Assembly: GCF_001747095.1 (NCBI RefSeq)
Contig: NZ_MDGP01000001.1
Span: 1,223,001 to 1,287,000 of the forward strand
DNA from: Roseivirga sp. 4D4
Lineage (GTDB): Bacteria; Bacteroidota; Bacteroidia; Cytophagales; Cyclobacteriaceae
DNA length: 64,000 bases
Reading direction: 5' to 3'
Shown here: positions 33,990 through 43,902 of the stretch, one piece after another
Numbering within the stretch: the stretch's first letter is position 1
How the letters are laid out: each line of letters begins with the position of its first letter
Notes under the pieces: generated by a model
Database searches by the model: none
Told to the model about the DNA's origin: nothing
The model's input: only the letters and a program-made list of their open reading frames with translations
Program-made: the position numbers and the translations under genes

Positions 33990-35102
33990 CTAGATGATCG
34001 TACTCAATCCTAATTTTATATTATCCTGAGCACAGGACTCCTCGCCTTCGGCAATGCAATTGGCAATAAAGTCTCCGACTCGATCGGTACCGTAACCCTC
34101 ACTTTTTGCGAGGTCTTCTGTGACCATTCCGTTTCTCAAAGAAGCATTCACTGCCTGTCTAATCTCGATAGCCTCATTGACCAAACCTAAATGATCCAAC
34201 ATCATTGCCGCTGATAGAATCGTGGCTAAAGGGTTTGCAATGTTCTTTCCAGCGGCCTGAGGGTATGATCCATGAATAGGTTCGAACATGGCTGTCTTTT
34301 CGCCCACCGAAGCCGAGGGCAATAAGCCTAAAGACCCACCAATAACACTTGCTTCGTCAGAAATGATATCACCAAACATGTTCTCCGTAAGTATAACGTC
34401 AAAATGCTTGGGGTTTTGAATCATCTGCATGGCTGCATTATCCACAAACATGCAGTCCAGTTCTATAGCAGGGTATTCTTTAGCTATTTCGGTAACACGC
34501 TCACGCCAAAGTCTCGAGGTCTCCAGGACGTTGGCTTTATCTACCAAAGTGACCCGCTTCGATCGATGTTCAGCTGCCTGAAACGCCAAGTGGGCTATCC
34601 TGTCAATTTCATAGTTGGAATAGGTACAGTGATCAAAAGCGCCATCCTCGGTTCTCCCCTTTTCTCCAAAGTAGATACCCCCAGTCAACTCACGATAGAC
34701 CACCATGTCTACGCCTAAGATCTTCTCAGTCTTGAGTGGAGACATATGGATAAGGCTATCATATGCCGTCACCGGTCGAATGTTGGCAAAAAGCCCCAAA
34801 CTCTTTCTTAGCTTCAGTAAACCTTGTTCAGGACGCACTTTTGCCGAAGGATCATTGTCATATTTTGGGTCGCCAATGGCTCCGAAGAGAAAAGCATCCG
34901 ACTGCTCGCATGTTCTCAGTGTTTCATCCGGTAAGGGCTCGCCTGCCTTATCAATGGCTATAGCACCAACATCTCCATATTCATACACAAAAGTATGTCC
35001 GTGTCGCTCAGCTATTGCGTCCAGCACTTTCCTAGCTTCCATTACTACCTCAGGGCCAATGCCATCTCCGGGTAGCATTCCAATGTTCTTCCTAACTCCC
35101 AT
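33990..35102 (-). CDS. leuB: 3-isopropylmalate dehydrogenase
   Basis: The 370-residue cytoplasmic enzyme oxidatively decarboxylates 3-isopropylmalate to 2-oxoisocaproate with NAD+, the third step of leucine synthesis. LPGDGIGPEV near the N-terminus, the substrate helix RKSLGLFANIRPV with its conserved arginines, and the Mg2+-binding region ITENMFGDIISDEAS are all present, and the NAD-specific pocket HGSYPQAAGKNIANP is intact. Length is as expected. It is last in leuA-leuC-leuD-leuB; its ATG overlaps the leuD stop by one base (TAATG). Confidence 0.97.
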   Translation of the reverse strand: MGVRKNIGMLPGDGIGPEVVMEARKVLDAIAERHGHTFVYEYGDVGAIAIDKAGEPLPDETLRTCEQSDAFLFGAIGDPKYDNDPSAKVRPEQGLLKLRKSLGLFANIRPVTAYDSLIHMSPLKTEKILGVDMVVYRELTGGIYFGEKGRTEDGAFDHCTYSNYEIDRIAHLAFQAAEHRSKRVTLVDKANVLETSRLWRERVTEIAKEYPAIELDCMFVDNAAMQMIQNPKHFDVILTENMFGDIISDEASVIGGSLGLLPSASVGEKTAMFEPIHGSYPQAAGKNIANPLATILSAAMMLDHLGLVNEAIEIRQAVNASLRNGMVTEDLAKSEGYGTDRVGDFIANCIAEGEESCAQDNIKLGLSTII

Positions 35103-35689
35103 TATATTACGCTTGAAGAAGCTTCATAGGCTTCAATTTCTGATTTTAAGTTGATGAGATAATCTATGTCATCATATCCATTAATGAGGCACTCCTTTTT
35201 ATACGCATTTACCTCAAAAGACTCCTTCTGATCATCATAGCTTATCACTTGACTTACCAAGTCGACCTCAATTTCGGTTGAAGGATCGGTAGTAATTGCA
35301 TCCAACAGGCCTTGTAAAAAGGAATCACTTACCTGCACAGGAAGGAGTCCATTGTTTAGGGCATTGCCCTTAAAAATATCTGCGAAGAAGCTTGATACGA
35401 CCACTTTGAAGCCATAGTCGTGTATAGACCAAGCCGCGTGCTCGCGCGAAGATCCACAACCAAAATTCTTTCCAGCAACTAATACTTTTCCACCGTAAGT
35501 CCGATCGTTTAGCACGAAATCGGCTTTTGGACTTCCGTCTTGCTCATAGCGCCAATCACGAAATAAGTTATCACCAAAACCCTCTCTGGAAGTTGCCTTT
35601 AGAAATCTCGCTGGAATAATCTGGTCCGTATCAATGTCTTCAATTGACAATGGAACACCAGTAGATATCACTTTCTGAAATTTGTCCAT
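35102..35689 (-). CDS. leuD: 3-isopropylmalate dehydratase small subunit
   Basis: The 195-residue subunit pairs with LeuC to isomerise 2- to 3-isopropylmalate. The family signature is complete: [13 protein letters not shown] near residue 20 and [17 protein letters not shown] near 72. It starts one base after the leuC stop and overlaps leuB by one base, so the subunits are made together. Confidence 0.97.
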   Translation of the reverse strand: MDKFQKVISTGVPLSIEDIDTDQIIPARFLKATSREGFGDNLFRDWRYEQDGSPKADFVLNDRTYGGKVLVAGKNFGCGSSREHAAWSIHDYGFKVVVSSFFADIFKGNALNNGLLPVQVSDSFLQGLLDAITTDPSTEIEVDLVSQVISYDDQKESFEVNAYKKECLINGYDDIDYLINLKSEIEAYEASSSVI

Positions 35690-35690
35690 G

Positions 35691-37085
35691 CTAGTTAAGG
35701 TGTTTAGTTATGTCTACAATTTTGCCTTCAATGGCCGTAACGGCTGCCACAAGGGGACTTGCCAGTAATGTTCTAGCCCCTGGTCCTTGTCTTCCCTCAA
35801 AGTTTCTATTTGAGGTTGAAACACAGTACTCTCCGGCCGGCACCTTGTCTTCATTCATACCCAGACAAGCAGAGCAACCCGGTTCTCGTAATTCAAAGCC
35901 CGCTGACGACAATACTTCATGAAGTCCTTCAGCAATGGCTTGTTGTTCCACTTGCTTCGATCCAGGTACGATCATAGCCGTCACATTATCAGCTTTCTTT
36001 TTACCTTTTACATAGTCAGCGACAACCCTCAAGTCTTCGATCCTTGAATTGGTACAACTTCCTATAAATACATGATTAATCGGCTTACCGAGTAAAGACT
36101 CACCGGGTTTGAAGCCCATGTAATCCAATGACTTATTAAAGCTATCCTGGCTTCCATCACCGATTGCCATAGGAACCTGGTTTGTGATTTTGATCCCCAT
36201 GCCCGGATTGGTACCGTAAGTGATCATAGGTTCAATATCAGTAGCATAGAATGCATATTCCTTATCAAAGCTGGCATCCGAATCGCTTTTCAACGTTTTC
36301 CAGTAGGCAACCGCTTTCTCATAGTCATCTCCTTGGGGAGCGAACTCTCTCCCTTTGATATAATCGAAAGTTGCTTGATCTGGGGCTATCATTCCACCTC
36401 TGGCACCCATCTCAATGCTCATATTGCAAATGGTCATCCGGGCTTCCATGGAAAGTGCCTCAATGGTGGAGCCTGCGTATTCTATGAAGTATCCTGTTCC
36501 TCCGGCCGCTGTAAGCTTTGAGATGATGTACAAGATGATATCCTTGGCCAGAACACCCTTTTTCAATTCACCGTTCACGGTGATTCGCATGGTCTTAGGC
36601 CTACTTTGCAACAAGCACTGGCTGGCCATCACCTGAGCCACCTGACTAGTACCTATACCGAAGGCAATAGCTCCAAAAGCACCATGGGTGGATGTATGGC
36701 TATCACCACAAACCATTGTTCTACCTGGCAATGTTATGCCCAACTCAGGCCCAATTACATGGACAATACCCTGAAAAGGATGTCCTAACCCATACAGCTC
36801 AACCTCATGCTTTGCACAATTGGCCAGAAGCGTATCTACTTGATGCTTCGAAAGGGCCTCTTTGATTGGCAGGTGCTGATCTTTGGTTGGAATATTGTGG
36901 TCTGGTGTTGCCACCATTTTTTCCTTTCTGAAGAGCGACAGCCCTCGCTTTTCCAGCTCTGAGAAGGCTTGCGGGCTCGTTACTTCATGAATTAGATGAC
37001 GATCGATATAGAGTACATCTATGTCTCCTTCAAGGCTTTTCACCACATGGGCATCCCACACCTTATCGAATAATGTCTTTCCCAT
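35691..37085 (-). CDS. leuC: 3-isopropylmalate dehydratase large subunit
   Basis: The 464-residue catalytic subunit has the aconitase-type [4Fe-4S] ligands: C in [13 protein letters not shown] and the C-x2-C of [13 protein letters not shown], plus the substrate motif [14 protein letters not shown]. Length is typical for the bacterial enzyme. It lies one base after the leuA stop and one base before the leuD start, so all four leu genes form a tight operon. Confidence 0.97.
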   Translation of the reverse strand: MGKTLFDKVWDAHVVKSLEGDIDVLYIDRHLIHEVTSPQAFSELEKRGLSLFRKEKMVATPDHNIPTKDQHLPIKEALSKHQVDTLLANCAKHEVELYGLGHPFQGIVHVIGPELGITLPGRTMVCGDSHTSTHGAFGAIAFGIGTSQVAQVMASQCLLQSRPKTMRITVNGELKKGVLAKDIILYIISKLTAAGGTGYFIEYAGSTIEALSMEARMTICNMSIEMGARGGMIAPDQATFDYIKGREFAPQGDDYEKAVAYWKTLKSDSDASFDKEYAFYATDIEPMITYGTNPGMGIKITNQVPMAIGDGSQDSFNKSLDYMGFKPGESLLGKPINHVFIGSCTNSRIEDLRVVADYVKGKKKADNVTAMIVPGSKQVEQQAIAEGLHEVLSSAGFELREPGCSACLGMNEDKVPAGEYCVSTSNRNFEGRQGPGARTLLASPLVAAVTAIEGKIVDITKHLN

Positions 37086-37086
37086 T

Positions 37087-38250
37087 TTAAACGGCCACTT
37101 TATGTCTTAGTGAGGCAACCTCATGCAAATCTTCATCCATCACTTCCTTTTTAGCGTCAGCTACCTCTAAGAAGCTTTTGTAAACCACATCAAGTTCGTC
37201 CCGCGTCAGCTCGTAACCGATATTCTTCATACGATAAGCCAAAGCAGCTCTACCACTTCTCGCTGTCAGGACTATGGATGAATGATCAACTCCTACTTCC
37301 TTAGGGTCGATAATTTCATAAGTCTCTCTTTTCTTGATCACTCCATCTTGATGAATCCCTGATGAATGAGCGAAAGCGTTGGCTCCAACAATCGCCTTGT
37401 TGGGTTGTACTGGCACACGCATGGTTTCAGATACATACCTCGATAACTCATTGAGCTGTTTGGTATCAACTCCCGTGGTCATATTCAAATAAGGATGCTG
37501 TTTCAGCACCATAACCACCTCTTCTAAGGCGGTATTTCCTGCACGCTCACCGATGCCATTAATCGTGCATTCTATCTGCGTAGCGCCATTCATTACACCC
37601 GAAATGGAGTTGGCCGTAGCCATTCCCAAATCATTGTGGCAGTGTGTGGAGAGTGTGACATTATGCACGCCTTTCACGTTTTCTTTCAAAAACTTAATCT
37701 TATCTCCGTACTCGCCTGGTAGGCAGTATCCGGTTGTATCTGGAATATTCAATACCGTGGCCCCTGCTTTAATCGCTTCTTCACAAATATGTGCTAGAAA
37801 CTCATTTTCAGTTCTACCAGCATCTTCCGCATAGAACTCCACGTCCTCCACATGTTTTTTGGCCAATGAAACAGCCGCTACTGCTCGCTCGACAATCTTT
37901 TGGGGAGTTGAATTGAGTTTAAACCTAATGTGAGATTCAGAAGTACCAATACCTGTATGAATTCTTGGGCGAACCGCATTCTTGAGGGACTCTGCTGCAG
38001 TGATGATATCTTTTTCGACAGCTCGGCTCAGGCCACACACAGTCGCATGCTTTACAACTCTGGCAATGGCATCTACCGATTCAAAATCACCCGGGCTTGA
38101 AATGGGAAACCCCGCTTCAATGACATCCACACCAAGGGTCTCCAGGCGCTTGGCCACTTCAACCTTTTCGTGGGTATTGAGTTTGCAACCCGGCACTTGC
38201 TCTCCATCCCGGAGAGTTGTGTCGAAGATTTGTATTTTTTGATTTGACAT
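37087..38250 (-). CDS. leuA: 2-isopropylmalate synthase, catalytic-domain-only form
   Basis: The 387-residue protein condenses 2-oxoisovalerate and acetyl-CoA. The HMGL-like TIM barrel is complete ([10 protein letters not shown] for the metal site, [14 protein letters not shown] for the HxH ligands, [14 protein letters not shown]). The C-terminal leucine-binding regulatory domain found in the roughly 520-residue enzymes is absent; after the barrel there are only about 60 residues (subdomain with [17 protein letters not shown]). Feedback inhibition by leucine through that domain should be missing (inference). It is first in the leu operon. Confidence 0.93.
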   Translation of the reverse strand: MSNQKIQIFDTTLRDGEQVPGCKLNTHEKVEVAKRLETLGVDVIEAGFPISSPGDFESVDAIARVVKHATVCGLSRAVEKDIITAAESLKNAVRPRIHTGIGTSESHIRFKLNSTPQKIVERAVAAVSLAKKHVEDVEFYAEDAGRTENEFLAHICEEAIKAGATVLNIPDTTGYCLPGEYGDKIKFLKENVKGVHNVTLSTHCHNDLGMATANSISGVMNGATQIECTINGIGERAGNTALEEVVMVLKQHPYLNMTTGVDTKQLNELSRYVSETMRVPVQPNKAIVGANAFAHSSGIHQDGVIKKRETYEIIDPKEVGVDHSSIVLTARSGRAALAYRMKNIGYELTRDELDVVYKSFLEVADAKKEVMDEDLHEVASLRHKVAV

Positions 38251-38332
38251 CGTTTATTTGATCAGTCTTCAGTCTTTCTATAAATCGCTTTTTACAGAAT
38301 AATTGAATTTAGACCTGTGACATTTTGATGCC

Positions 38333-38358
38333 ATAGTAGAAGTCTATTTATCTACTAT
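38333..38358. promoter_or_regulatory. inverted repeat in the leuA leader
   Basis: ATAGTAGA (38333-38340) and TCTACTAT (38351-38358) form an 8-bp dyad with a 10-nt spacer between divergent leuA and the helical-repeat gene. It could be an operator, or a weak stem in the leuA leader. Confidence 0.35.
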
Positions 38359-38424
38359 TTCAAATTGATCTCTTTCTAATTTTAATTACCTAAAAATCAG
38401 ATACTTAATAAGTTTCTATTTACA

Positions 38425-39969
38425 ATGGCAAATACTAAAAGCGATGCTCTTTTTGACCTTATAAAATCCCTCACTCAGACGGAAAAAAGACACTTTCGCC
38501 TCTTCGTAAATCGTAGTGGCAATACGGAGGATGTCAAGTTCATCAAACTCTTCGATGCCATGGAAGGGAGTAAAACCTACGATGACAAAAAGATTTTAGC
38601 CAAAGTCCCGAGTATCAAAAAGAGTCAGTTTTCCAACCAAAAAGCTCATCTCTACAAGCAGATTTTAGCCAGTTTACGCCACTACCATATCGGTCAAAAC
38701 ATAGATATTCAGCTGAGAGAAAACATGGATCATGCGAAAGTGCTCTACAACAAAGGATTCTATAAACAAGCGCTAAAAATGCTTGGCAAGACTAAGACGC
38801 TAGCCCAGGATACGAAACATTTTACGATCGCTTTGGAAGTGCTCGAGTTTGAAAAGCTGATCGAGTCCGAGTACATCACCAGGAGTATTGAAAACAGGGC
38901 TGAACAACTGGCACATGAGGTAGACAGTACCACCGCAAAAATTAAAAGCGCACACCGCCTTTCTAATCTTTCACTTAACCTATACGGCCTATTTCTCAAA
39001 AACGGCTATGCTAGAACCGAAACAGAGTTTGAGCAGGTCCGATCATATTTTGAGTTAAATCTTCCAAAAGTAGAAATGGAGGAACTGAGTTTCTATGAGA
39101 AGCTCTACTACCATCAGTCTCATGTATGGTTTAATAAGATCGTTCAGAACTTTCCTAACGCTTATAAGCATGCCAAAGCCTGGGTCGAATTATTTAAAGT
39201 AGACAGCGCCATGGCAAGGAAACAACCTGTCCTATTTATTAAGGGTTATAGGAACTTGTTGGCGGCACTTTTTCAATTACAATACTACTCTGAATTCTGC
39301 AGAGTTCTTGACGAAGTGGAGTTACTGAGCAAAGACCAACAAATTGTTAAAGATTTGAACTCTGAAATACTGATATTCAAGTTTTTATATATATCAAAAA
39401 TTAATAAGCATTTTATGGAAGGTCAGTTCGAAAAGGGCATTGACCTGATTCCCGAGATACTTGAAAAACTCAAATTGTATGAAGGGAAAATTGACCCAGA
39501 ACGGGTGCTCATGTTCTACTATAAATTTGCCTCTCTATACTTCGGAAATGCTAACTATCGCAAGGCTATTTTCTACCTCAATCAAATCATCTATTTCAAA
39601 GATGTTAAGCTGCGAGAAGACATCCACTGCTTTGCCAGAATACTCAACCTAATTGCGCACTTTGAAGACGGCCAGGATTTTCATTTAGAGTATCAGATCA
39701 AGTCTACCTTCCAGTTTATTGGTAAAATGAACGATCAGCAAGAAGTGCAGAAAGAGATCATTCAATTCTTAAGAAAAACTGGCAAAATTAAGCCTGACGA
39801 GTTGAAAGGAGAATTCATAAAGCTTTATGACAGGCTTGAATTGCTCAATGAAAACCTCTATGAGCGGAGACCTTTCCTATACCTTGACATACTCTCCTAC
39901 CTTAAAAGCAGGATTGAAAACAGGCCTGTCCAGGAAGTAGTTCGAGAGAAATTCAAAAGTCTTAAATGA
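38425..39969 (+). CDS. TPR-like helical-repeat protein
   Basis: The 514-residue cytoplasmic protein is almost all helix with repeat-like pairs (SEILIFKFLYISKINKHFM, RVLMFYYKFASLYFGNANYRKAIFYLNQII), resembling TPR proteins. The N-terminus ALFDLIKSLTQTEKRHFRLFV is a conserved opening I recall from hypothetical proteins common in Bacteroidota. It is divergent from leuA and convergent with the permease gene. It probably serves as a scaffold; no catalytic motif is visible. Confidence 0.72.
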   Translation: MANTKSDALFDLIKSLTQTEKRHFRLFVNRSGNTEDVKFIKLFDAMEGSKTYDDKKILAKVPSIKKSQFSNQKAHLYKQILASLRHYHIGQNIDIQLRENMDHAKVLYNKGFYKQALKMLGKTKTLAQDTKHFTIALEVLEFEKLIESEYITRSIENRAEQLAHEVDSTTAKIKSAHRLSNLSLNLYGLFLKNGYARTETEFEQVRSYFELNLPKVEMEELSFYEKLYYHQSHVWFNKIVQNFPNAYKHAKAWVELFKVDSAMARKQPVLFIKGYRNLLAALFQLQYYSEFCRVLDEVELLSKDQQIVKDLNSEILIFKFLYISKINKHFMEGQFEKGIDLIPEILEKLKLYEGKIDPERVLMFYYKFASLYFGNANYRKAIFYLNQIIYFKDVKLREDIHCFARILNLIAHFEDGQDFHLEYQIKSTFQFIGKMNDQQEVQKEIIQFLRKTGKIKPDELKGEFIKLYDRLELLNENLYERRPFLYLDILSYLKSRIENRPVQEVVREKFKSLK

Positions 39970-39982
39970 TCTGACTTAAGCC

Positions 39983-42625
39983 CTAATCATATCTCAAGCT
40001 TTGAGTTGGACTGGTAATGGCAGTCTTTAGCGTACTACCTGCAATGGTAATCAAGGCCAAGATCAGTAAGGTGGCCGGGGCTAAACCATAATAAACCCAG
40101 GGAATATCTATTCGATAAGGAAACTGCTTTAGCCAGCTGTTCATCCAGAGATATACCAATGGCCATGCAATAAGAAAACTTAAGCACATGGTCGCGAAAA
40201 AACGCCTAGAAAAGAGCTGTATAATGCTGAGTATACTTGCTCCTAATACCTTTCTCAACCCTACTTCCCTCCTTCGAGTAGCTACTAATTGCAATACGAG
40301 ACTAAGCAAACCCATTAAGGCAAGTACAATTGAAATCAGCACCGCAACTGTAATCAAGGTCGAAAAAGTACTTTCCGCCTGGTAAAGGCTTGCCTGATGT
40401 TCATCGAGCCAAAAGTAGTCAGGCCTGGTATTTGGCATCAGTTTATCGAGCGCAGTCGATACAGAAGCAGCTGCTTGCTGATAATCCTTACCAGTGATAC
40501 GACAAGCATAAAAGTGATAACGTGCAGGCTGAATGTCCATGACAAATCCTTCAATGTCATGGTGCAGCGTTTGGAAGTGAAAATCTTCCACTACACCAAT
40601 GATTCGACCATTTCTGGGATAACGACCATTGACGCCCTGGGTAAGGTACTCAATACGATAACCTAGAGCATCCTCATTGGTCTTAAGCCCTAGTTTACGT
40701 ACGGTAGTTTCATTTACCAGAAAAGAAGCCGTGTCTGTTACCAATTGAGGATTAAAATCCCTCCCTGCCAATAATTCCACCTTGTAAGTCTCCAGGAAGT
40801 CCTGATCGATGTGCAGCCGACCTAACAACAGTGTATCTACCAACGTGTTGGGTGCATTGAAAGCGTAGCTCGCATAGTAAGGTTGATCCCCCACAAGCTT
40901 ATGTGAAGTAAAGGATACCTGATCTACCGCAGGAATTTCTTTTAAAGTTTGCTTCACCAAATCTACCTGCTCTTGGTTGATATCGTTGGTTGAAACCATC
41001 AACAATTGGCTCTGGTCATAACCCAAGTCCTTTTCGGTGATATAATGCTGCTGAAGCCTAATCGTACCGATCGCGATAAGCAATGCGGTACAGATAGTAA
41101 ACTGGAAAAGAAGTAGCCCATTGTTAATGGACAATGAACCTTTCAGACCTAAAAAACTCCCTTTTAATGCATTGACCGTCTGCAAACGCGAGCTCAAAAG
41201 ACCAGGGATAAAACCCGCCAAAAAGCTAATCATCGCAAGGACTGAGACTATATAACCAACCAAAGTCAGATCGGTCATAGTGATAGGATCCAGATTTAAA
41301 CCCAGCAGTTGGTTAAAAGATGGCAGCACGGTCAATACCAACAAGGCGGAAAGTAATGTGGCCAAGAAGACCAGTGTAAAACTTTCAGAAATAAACTGAA
41401 CTACAATGTGCCACCTCAGGCTACCCATGACCTTTCTGACCCCTACCTCGCGAGTTCTTTTTACCGAACGTGCCATATTCAGATTAATAAAATTGGCACA
41501 AGCGAGTAGTAAGATCACTCCGGCAATGGCTGCAAGTAAGTAAAGCCTATTGATGTCCGAATTAGCCTTGAGTTCATTTTCAAGATCTGACTTTAAATGG
41601 ATATCTGTAACTTTTTGAAGACCTACCGATCGGTTATCGGTCCATTCCTTGCCCATGTATCGTGCAAAGAAGTCATTGGCAGCCTCAGATACTACCGAAG
41701 GGTCGGCTTGCTCCTCTAATTCAAAGTAGGTATAGTAGTATAAGATCCCCCAGTTGTCTACAATATCCCAGAAAGCATCACCCATGGTATTAAAAGAACC
41801 GATTAGATCAGCTTTGAAATGCACGTTCTCAGGCATGTCTTTCATGATCCCGGTTACCTGAAGGTCAAACTCATCATTGTAGGTAATTGCCTTGCCGATC
41901 GCATCACGAGTTCCAAAAAACTTAATGGCGGTACTCTCACTAAGCACCACACTCCTAGGATTACGCAAGGCTGTTTCCTGGTTACCCATTATCAGAGGTA
42001 GATCAAAGAGATGGAGTGCAGATTGATCGGCCCAAATGAGATTTGGTTCTGAGAAGTACTCATCTGTGGCTGGATCGCTGATGCGCACCGGCAGACGGTA
42101 TTTCATAAACCTTATGGTAGATTTCAAAGCCGGAATTTCATCTACCAAGGCTGGTCCCCAGGGTGCGCCACTAAAAGCGGTTCGTGTACTTACACCATTG
42201 CCCTCATGCCTGATAGTATAGAGCCTCCAAAGGTCTTTTTCAGGGTGTGCCTGGTCATAGCTCTTCTCATAACGGATAAATAGAAATATGAGCATGCAAG
42301 CGGTTAGTCCCACTGTCAGTCCTAATAAATTAGTACTGGTATACCAACGATTTCGCCAAAGATTACGCAGAGAGATGAGTAAGTAATGCCTGATCAAAGT
42401 AGTGAAGTTTAAAGTTCTTATAGTTCGTTCTTCAATGGTATGCAAGCCCTGCGGTTCTATTCCGACAATGGCCTTTTCATAGGCTTCCCCGAAGCTCAAT
42501 CCCTCTGCCATGCCATACTCTACCTCGGTACACACGTGATCTAGAAGGTCATCAAATAAAGGACCATAGGAAACACCTCGCTTTTTAAGTTCTTCCCTAA
42601 TCCAATCTACCTGAGCATCTTTCAT
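39983..42625 (-). CDS. MacB/FtsX-type ABC permease with N-terminal prefix domain
   Basis: The 880-residue protein starts with a cytoplasmic prefix (about 1-70; WIREELKKRGVSYGPLFDDLLDHVCTEVE), the permease-prefix domain often seen with PadR-controlled permeases. The rest has the double MacB-core/FtsX layout: a first span near 95-120, periplasmic domain, multi-span block with VGVRKVMGSLRWHIV, second periplasmic region, and a C-terminal block with VGLRKVLGASILSII. No ATPase is encoded nearby. The ATG overlaps the PadR stop by 4 bp, so both are made together, and the PadR protein is the likely repressor of the pair. Confidence 0.9.
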   Translation of the reverse strand: MKDAQVDWIREELKKRGVSYGPLFDDLLDHVCTEVEYGMAEGLSFGEAYEKAIVGIEPQGLHTIEERTIRTLNFTTLIRHYLLISLRNLWRNRWYTSTNLLGLTVGLTACMLIFLFIRYEKSYDQAHPEKDLWRLYTIRHEGNGVSTRTAFSGAPWGPALVDEIPALKSTIRFMKYRLPVRISDPATDEYFSEPNLIWADQSALHLFDLPLIMGNQETALRNPRSVVLSESTAIKFFGTRDAIGKAITYNDEFDLQVTGIMKDMPENVHFKADLIGSFNTMGDAFWDIVDNWGILYYYTYFELEEQADPSVVSEAANDFFARYMGKEWTDNRSVGLQKVTDIHLKSDLENELKANSDINRLYLLAAIAGVILLLACANFINLNMARSVKRTREVGVRKVMGSLRWHIVVQFISESFTLVFLATLLSALLVLTVLPSFNQLLGLNLDPITMTDLTLVGYIVSVLAMISFLAGFIPGLLSSRLQTVNALKGSFLGLKGSLSINNGLLLFQFTICTALLIAIGTIRLQQHYITEKDLGYDQSQLLMVSTNDINQEQVDLVKQTLKEIPAVDQVSFTSHKLVGDQPYYASYAFNAPNTLVDTLLLGRLHIDQDFLETYKVELLAGRDFNPQLVTDTASFLVNETTVRKLGLKTNEDALGYRIEYLTQGVNGRYPRNGRIIGVVEDFHFQTLHHDIEGFVMDIQPARYHFYACRITGKDYQQAAASVSTALDKLMPNTRPDYFWLDEHQASLYQAESTFSTLITVAVLISIVLALMGLLSLVLQLVATRRREVGLRKVLGASILSIIQLFSRRFFATMCLSFLIAWPLVYLWMNSWLKQFPYRIDIPWVYYGLAPATLLILALITIAGSTLKTAITSPTQSLRYD

Positions 42626-42957
42626 AAAGCTGGCTTTGAATAGAGTACTCCTTTGACAATGGACACGAATCGTTCGAACTCATTAAGTTTGATCTGCACT
42701 TGATCGGTGCCTGATTCAGTGAGCGAATAGTAGCGCCTAACCCGATTGCCAATGTTGACTTTTTCGGCCTTTACCCAGCCTTGCTCTTCGAGTTTATGAA
42801 GAATGGGATAAAGTGAGCCCTCCGTGACTACGATCTCTTCATCAGAGAGCACTTTCACTTTCTGTGTGATTTCATAGCCATACATGCGCCCCTGTTTAGC
42901 AAGTACAGAGAGAATAATGGTCTGAAAAGTTCCTTTAAGTAATTGTGAAGACTGCAT
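42622..42957 (-). CDS. PadR-family transcriptional repressor
   Basis: The 111-residue protein is a winged-helix PadR regulator (LLKGTFQTIILSVLAKQGRMYGYEI, VTEGSLYPILHKLEEQGWVKAE) with a C-terminal dimerisation helix. Its gene is preceded by an almost perfect palindrome at 42966-42988, the expected PadR site, and overlaps the permease start, so autorepression together with the permease is likely. The inducing ligand is probably what the permease exports, as for known PadR/multidrug-pump pairs (inference). Confidence 0.93.
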   Translation of the reverse strand: MQSSQLLKGTFQTIILSVLAKQGRMYGYEITQKVKVLSDEEIVVTEGSLYPILHKLEEQGWVKAEKVNIGNRVRRYYSLTESGTDQVQIKLNEFERFVSIVKGVLYSKPAL

Positions 42958-42965
42958 GGCATTTC

Positions 42966-42988
42966 AATGCATTGTTAAACAATGTATT
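42966..42988. promoter_or_regulatory. PadR-type operator, 11-bp arms
   Basis: AATGCATTGTT (42966-42976) and AACAATGTATT (42978-42988) pair at 10 of 11 positions around one central base, 9-31 bp before the PadR ATG. PadR proteins bind such ATGT/ACAT-type dyads. On the minus strand the left part also provides TACATTG, similar to a -7 element, so binding would block the promoter. Confidence 0.7.
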
Positions 42989-43028
42989 AATACGCCCGAA
43001 AGGATTGTTGGTTTCATTCCTGCTATAA

Positions 43029-43709
43029 TTAATTGGAAGTAATGGTAGTGGTCACTACAACAGAAGCCATAATCGTAATCATTATAGCTGCCTGAATTTC
43101 ACGAATGCTTTTGTTGATCGCACCACTGATCTTTACATCTTGGGTGACTTCTTTGATCTTCTTCTTGACCTTTTTATAGTCCTCCTTATCCCTGAAAGCC
43201 TCTTTCGTAAGGTCGGAAACATCGATAAGACTCAACAACATAATATCTCGAGGTTCCGACTTAGCACCGTAGAGCATAACGGCTTTGATCCGTTCTCGCA
43301 CTTTGTTTTCCGGTGTCATATCACTTGCCGGATATTTGTTATTGGGGATAAGCCACAGGATTTTATGCTCCTCTTTTTTAAGAATGCCTTTATTGATTAG
43401 CCTTTGTAAAACATCCTGTTTAAGGTCGTTAGCTTGTTTAGCCAAGCCATTGATGACATCTTTGACCTTGCTTGACTTCGCCTTTTCTCCAATGTATTCC
43501 AATGCTTTGTTCAAAGCCACCTCGGTCACTGCAGAACTGTCGTTCACTCTCACATACTCTCCTGAAATACTGACTTTCTCTCGCAAAGCCAGTTCTAACA
43601 GAACAGCACCGGCAAAGCCATAATGAAGGTGGGTTGAATCAATTACAAATTGACCTTTACTATCGTCTAAGGCTATTAATAAGTATTCTTCTAGCAGATC
43701 GAGATTCAT
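43029..43709 (-). CDS. GPP34 (GOLPH3/Vps74)-family protein
   Basis: The 226-residue protein has the GPP34 pattern: LLEEYLLIALDDSKGQFVID, the short helix region GFAGAVLLELALREKVSI and a C-terminal basic helix. The eukaryotic members bind phosphatidylinositol-4-phosphate and organise Golgi glycosyltransferases. The bacterial members' role is unknown. A hydrophobic C-terminus (IQAAIMITIMASVVVTTTI) may contact the membrane. It is divergent from the membrane AraC regulator; no partner suggests its job. Confidence 0.8.
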   Translation of the reverse strand: MNLDLLEEYLLIALDDSKGQFVIDSTHLHYGFAGAVLLELALREKVSISGEYVRVNDSSAVTEVALNKALEYIGEKAKSSKVKDVINGLAKQANDLKQDVLQRLINKGILKKEEHKILWLIPNNKYPASDMTPENKVRERIKAVMLYGAKSEPRDIMLLSLIDVSDLTKEAFRDKEDYKKVKKKIKEVTQDVKISGAINKSIREIQAAIMITIMASVVVTTTITSN

Positions 43710-43902
43710 TTTACGGGCTTTCTAATGAGCATTTTTTCGGTAGCCAACCACGCCATAAAAGTCGGACTTTTTTTGATCAGGTTCAATGAGAATGACAATT
43801 ATCCAATTTTCTTAATTTAGATGTGACAGTGACTTTAATTTTTCACATAAGACCTTCCTAAGTGTTCTTTTGATTTAACAGCATGCAGCTATCTTTTTTT
43901 CT

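Noticed and set aside
38333..38358. Leu leader peptide or T-box before leuA
   Set aside because: No T-box core sequence and no leucine-rich small frame is seen in the leader; only the dyad remains.
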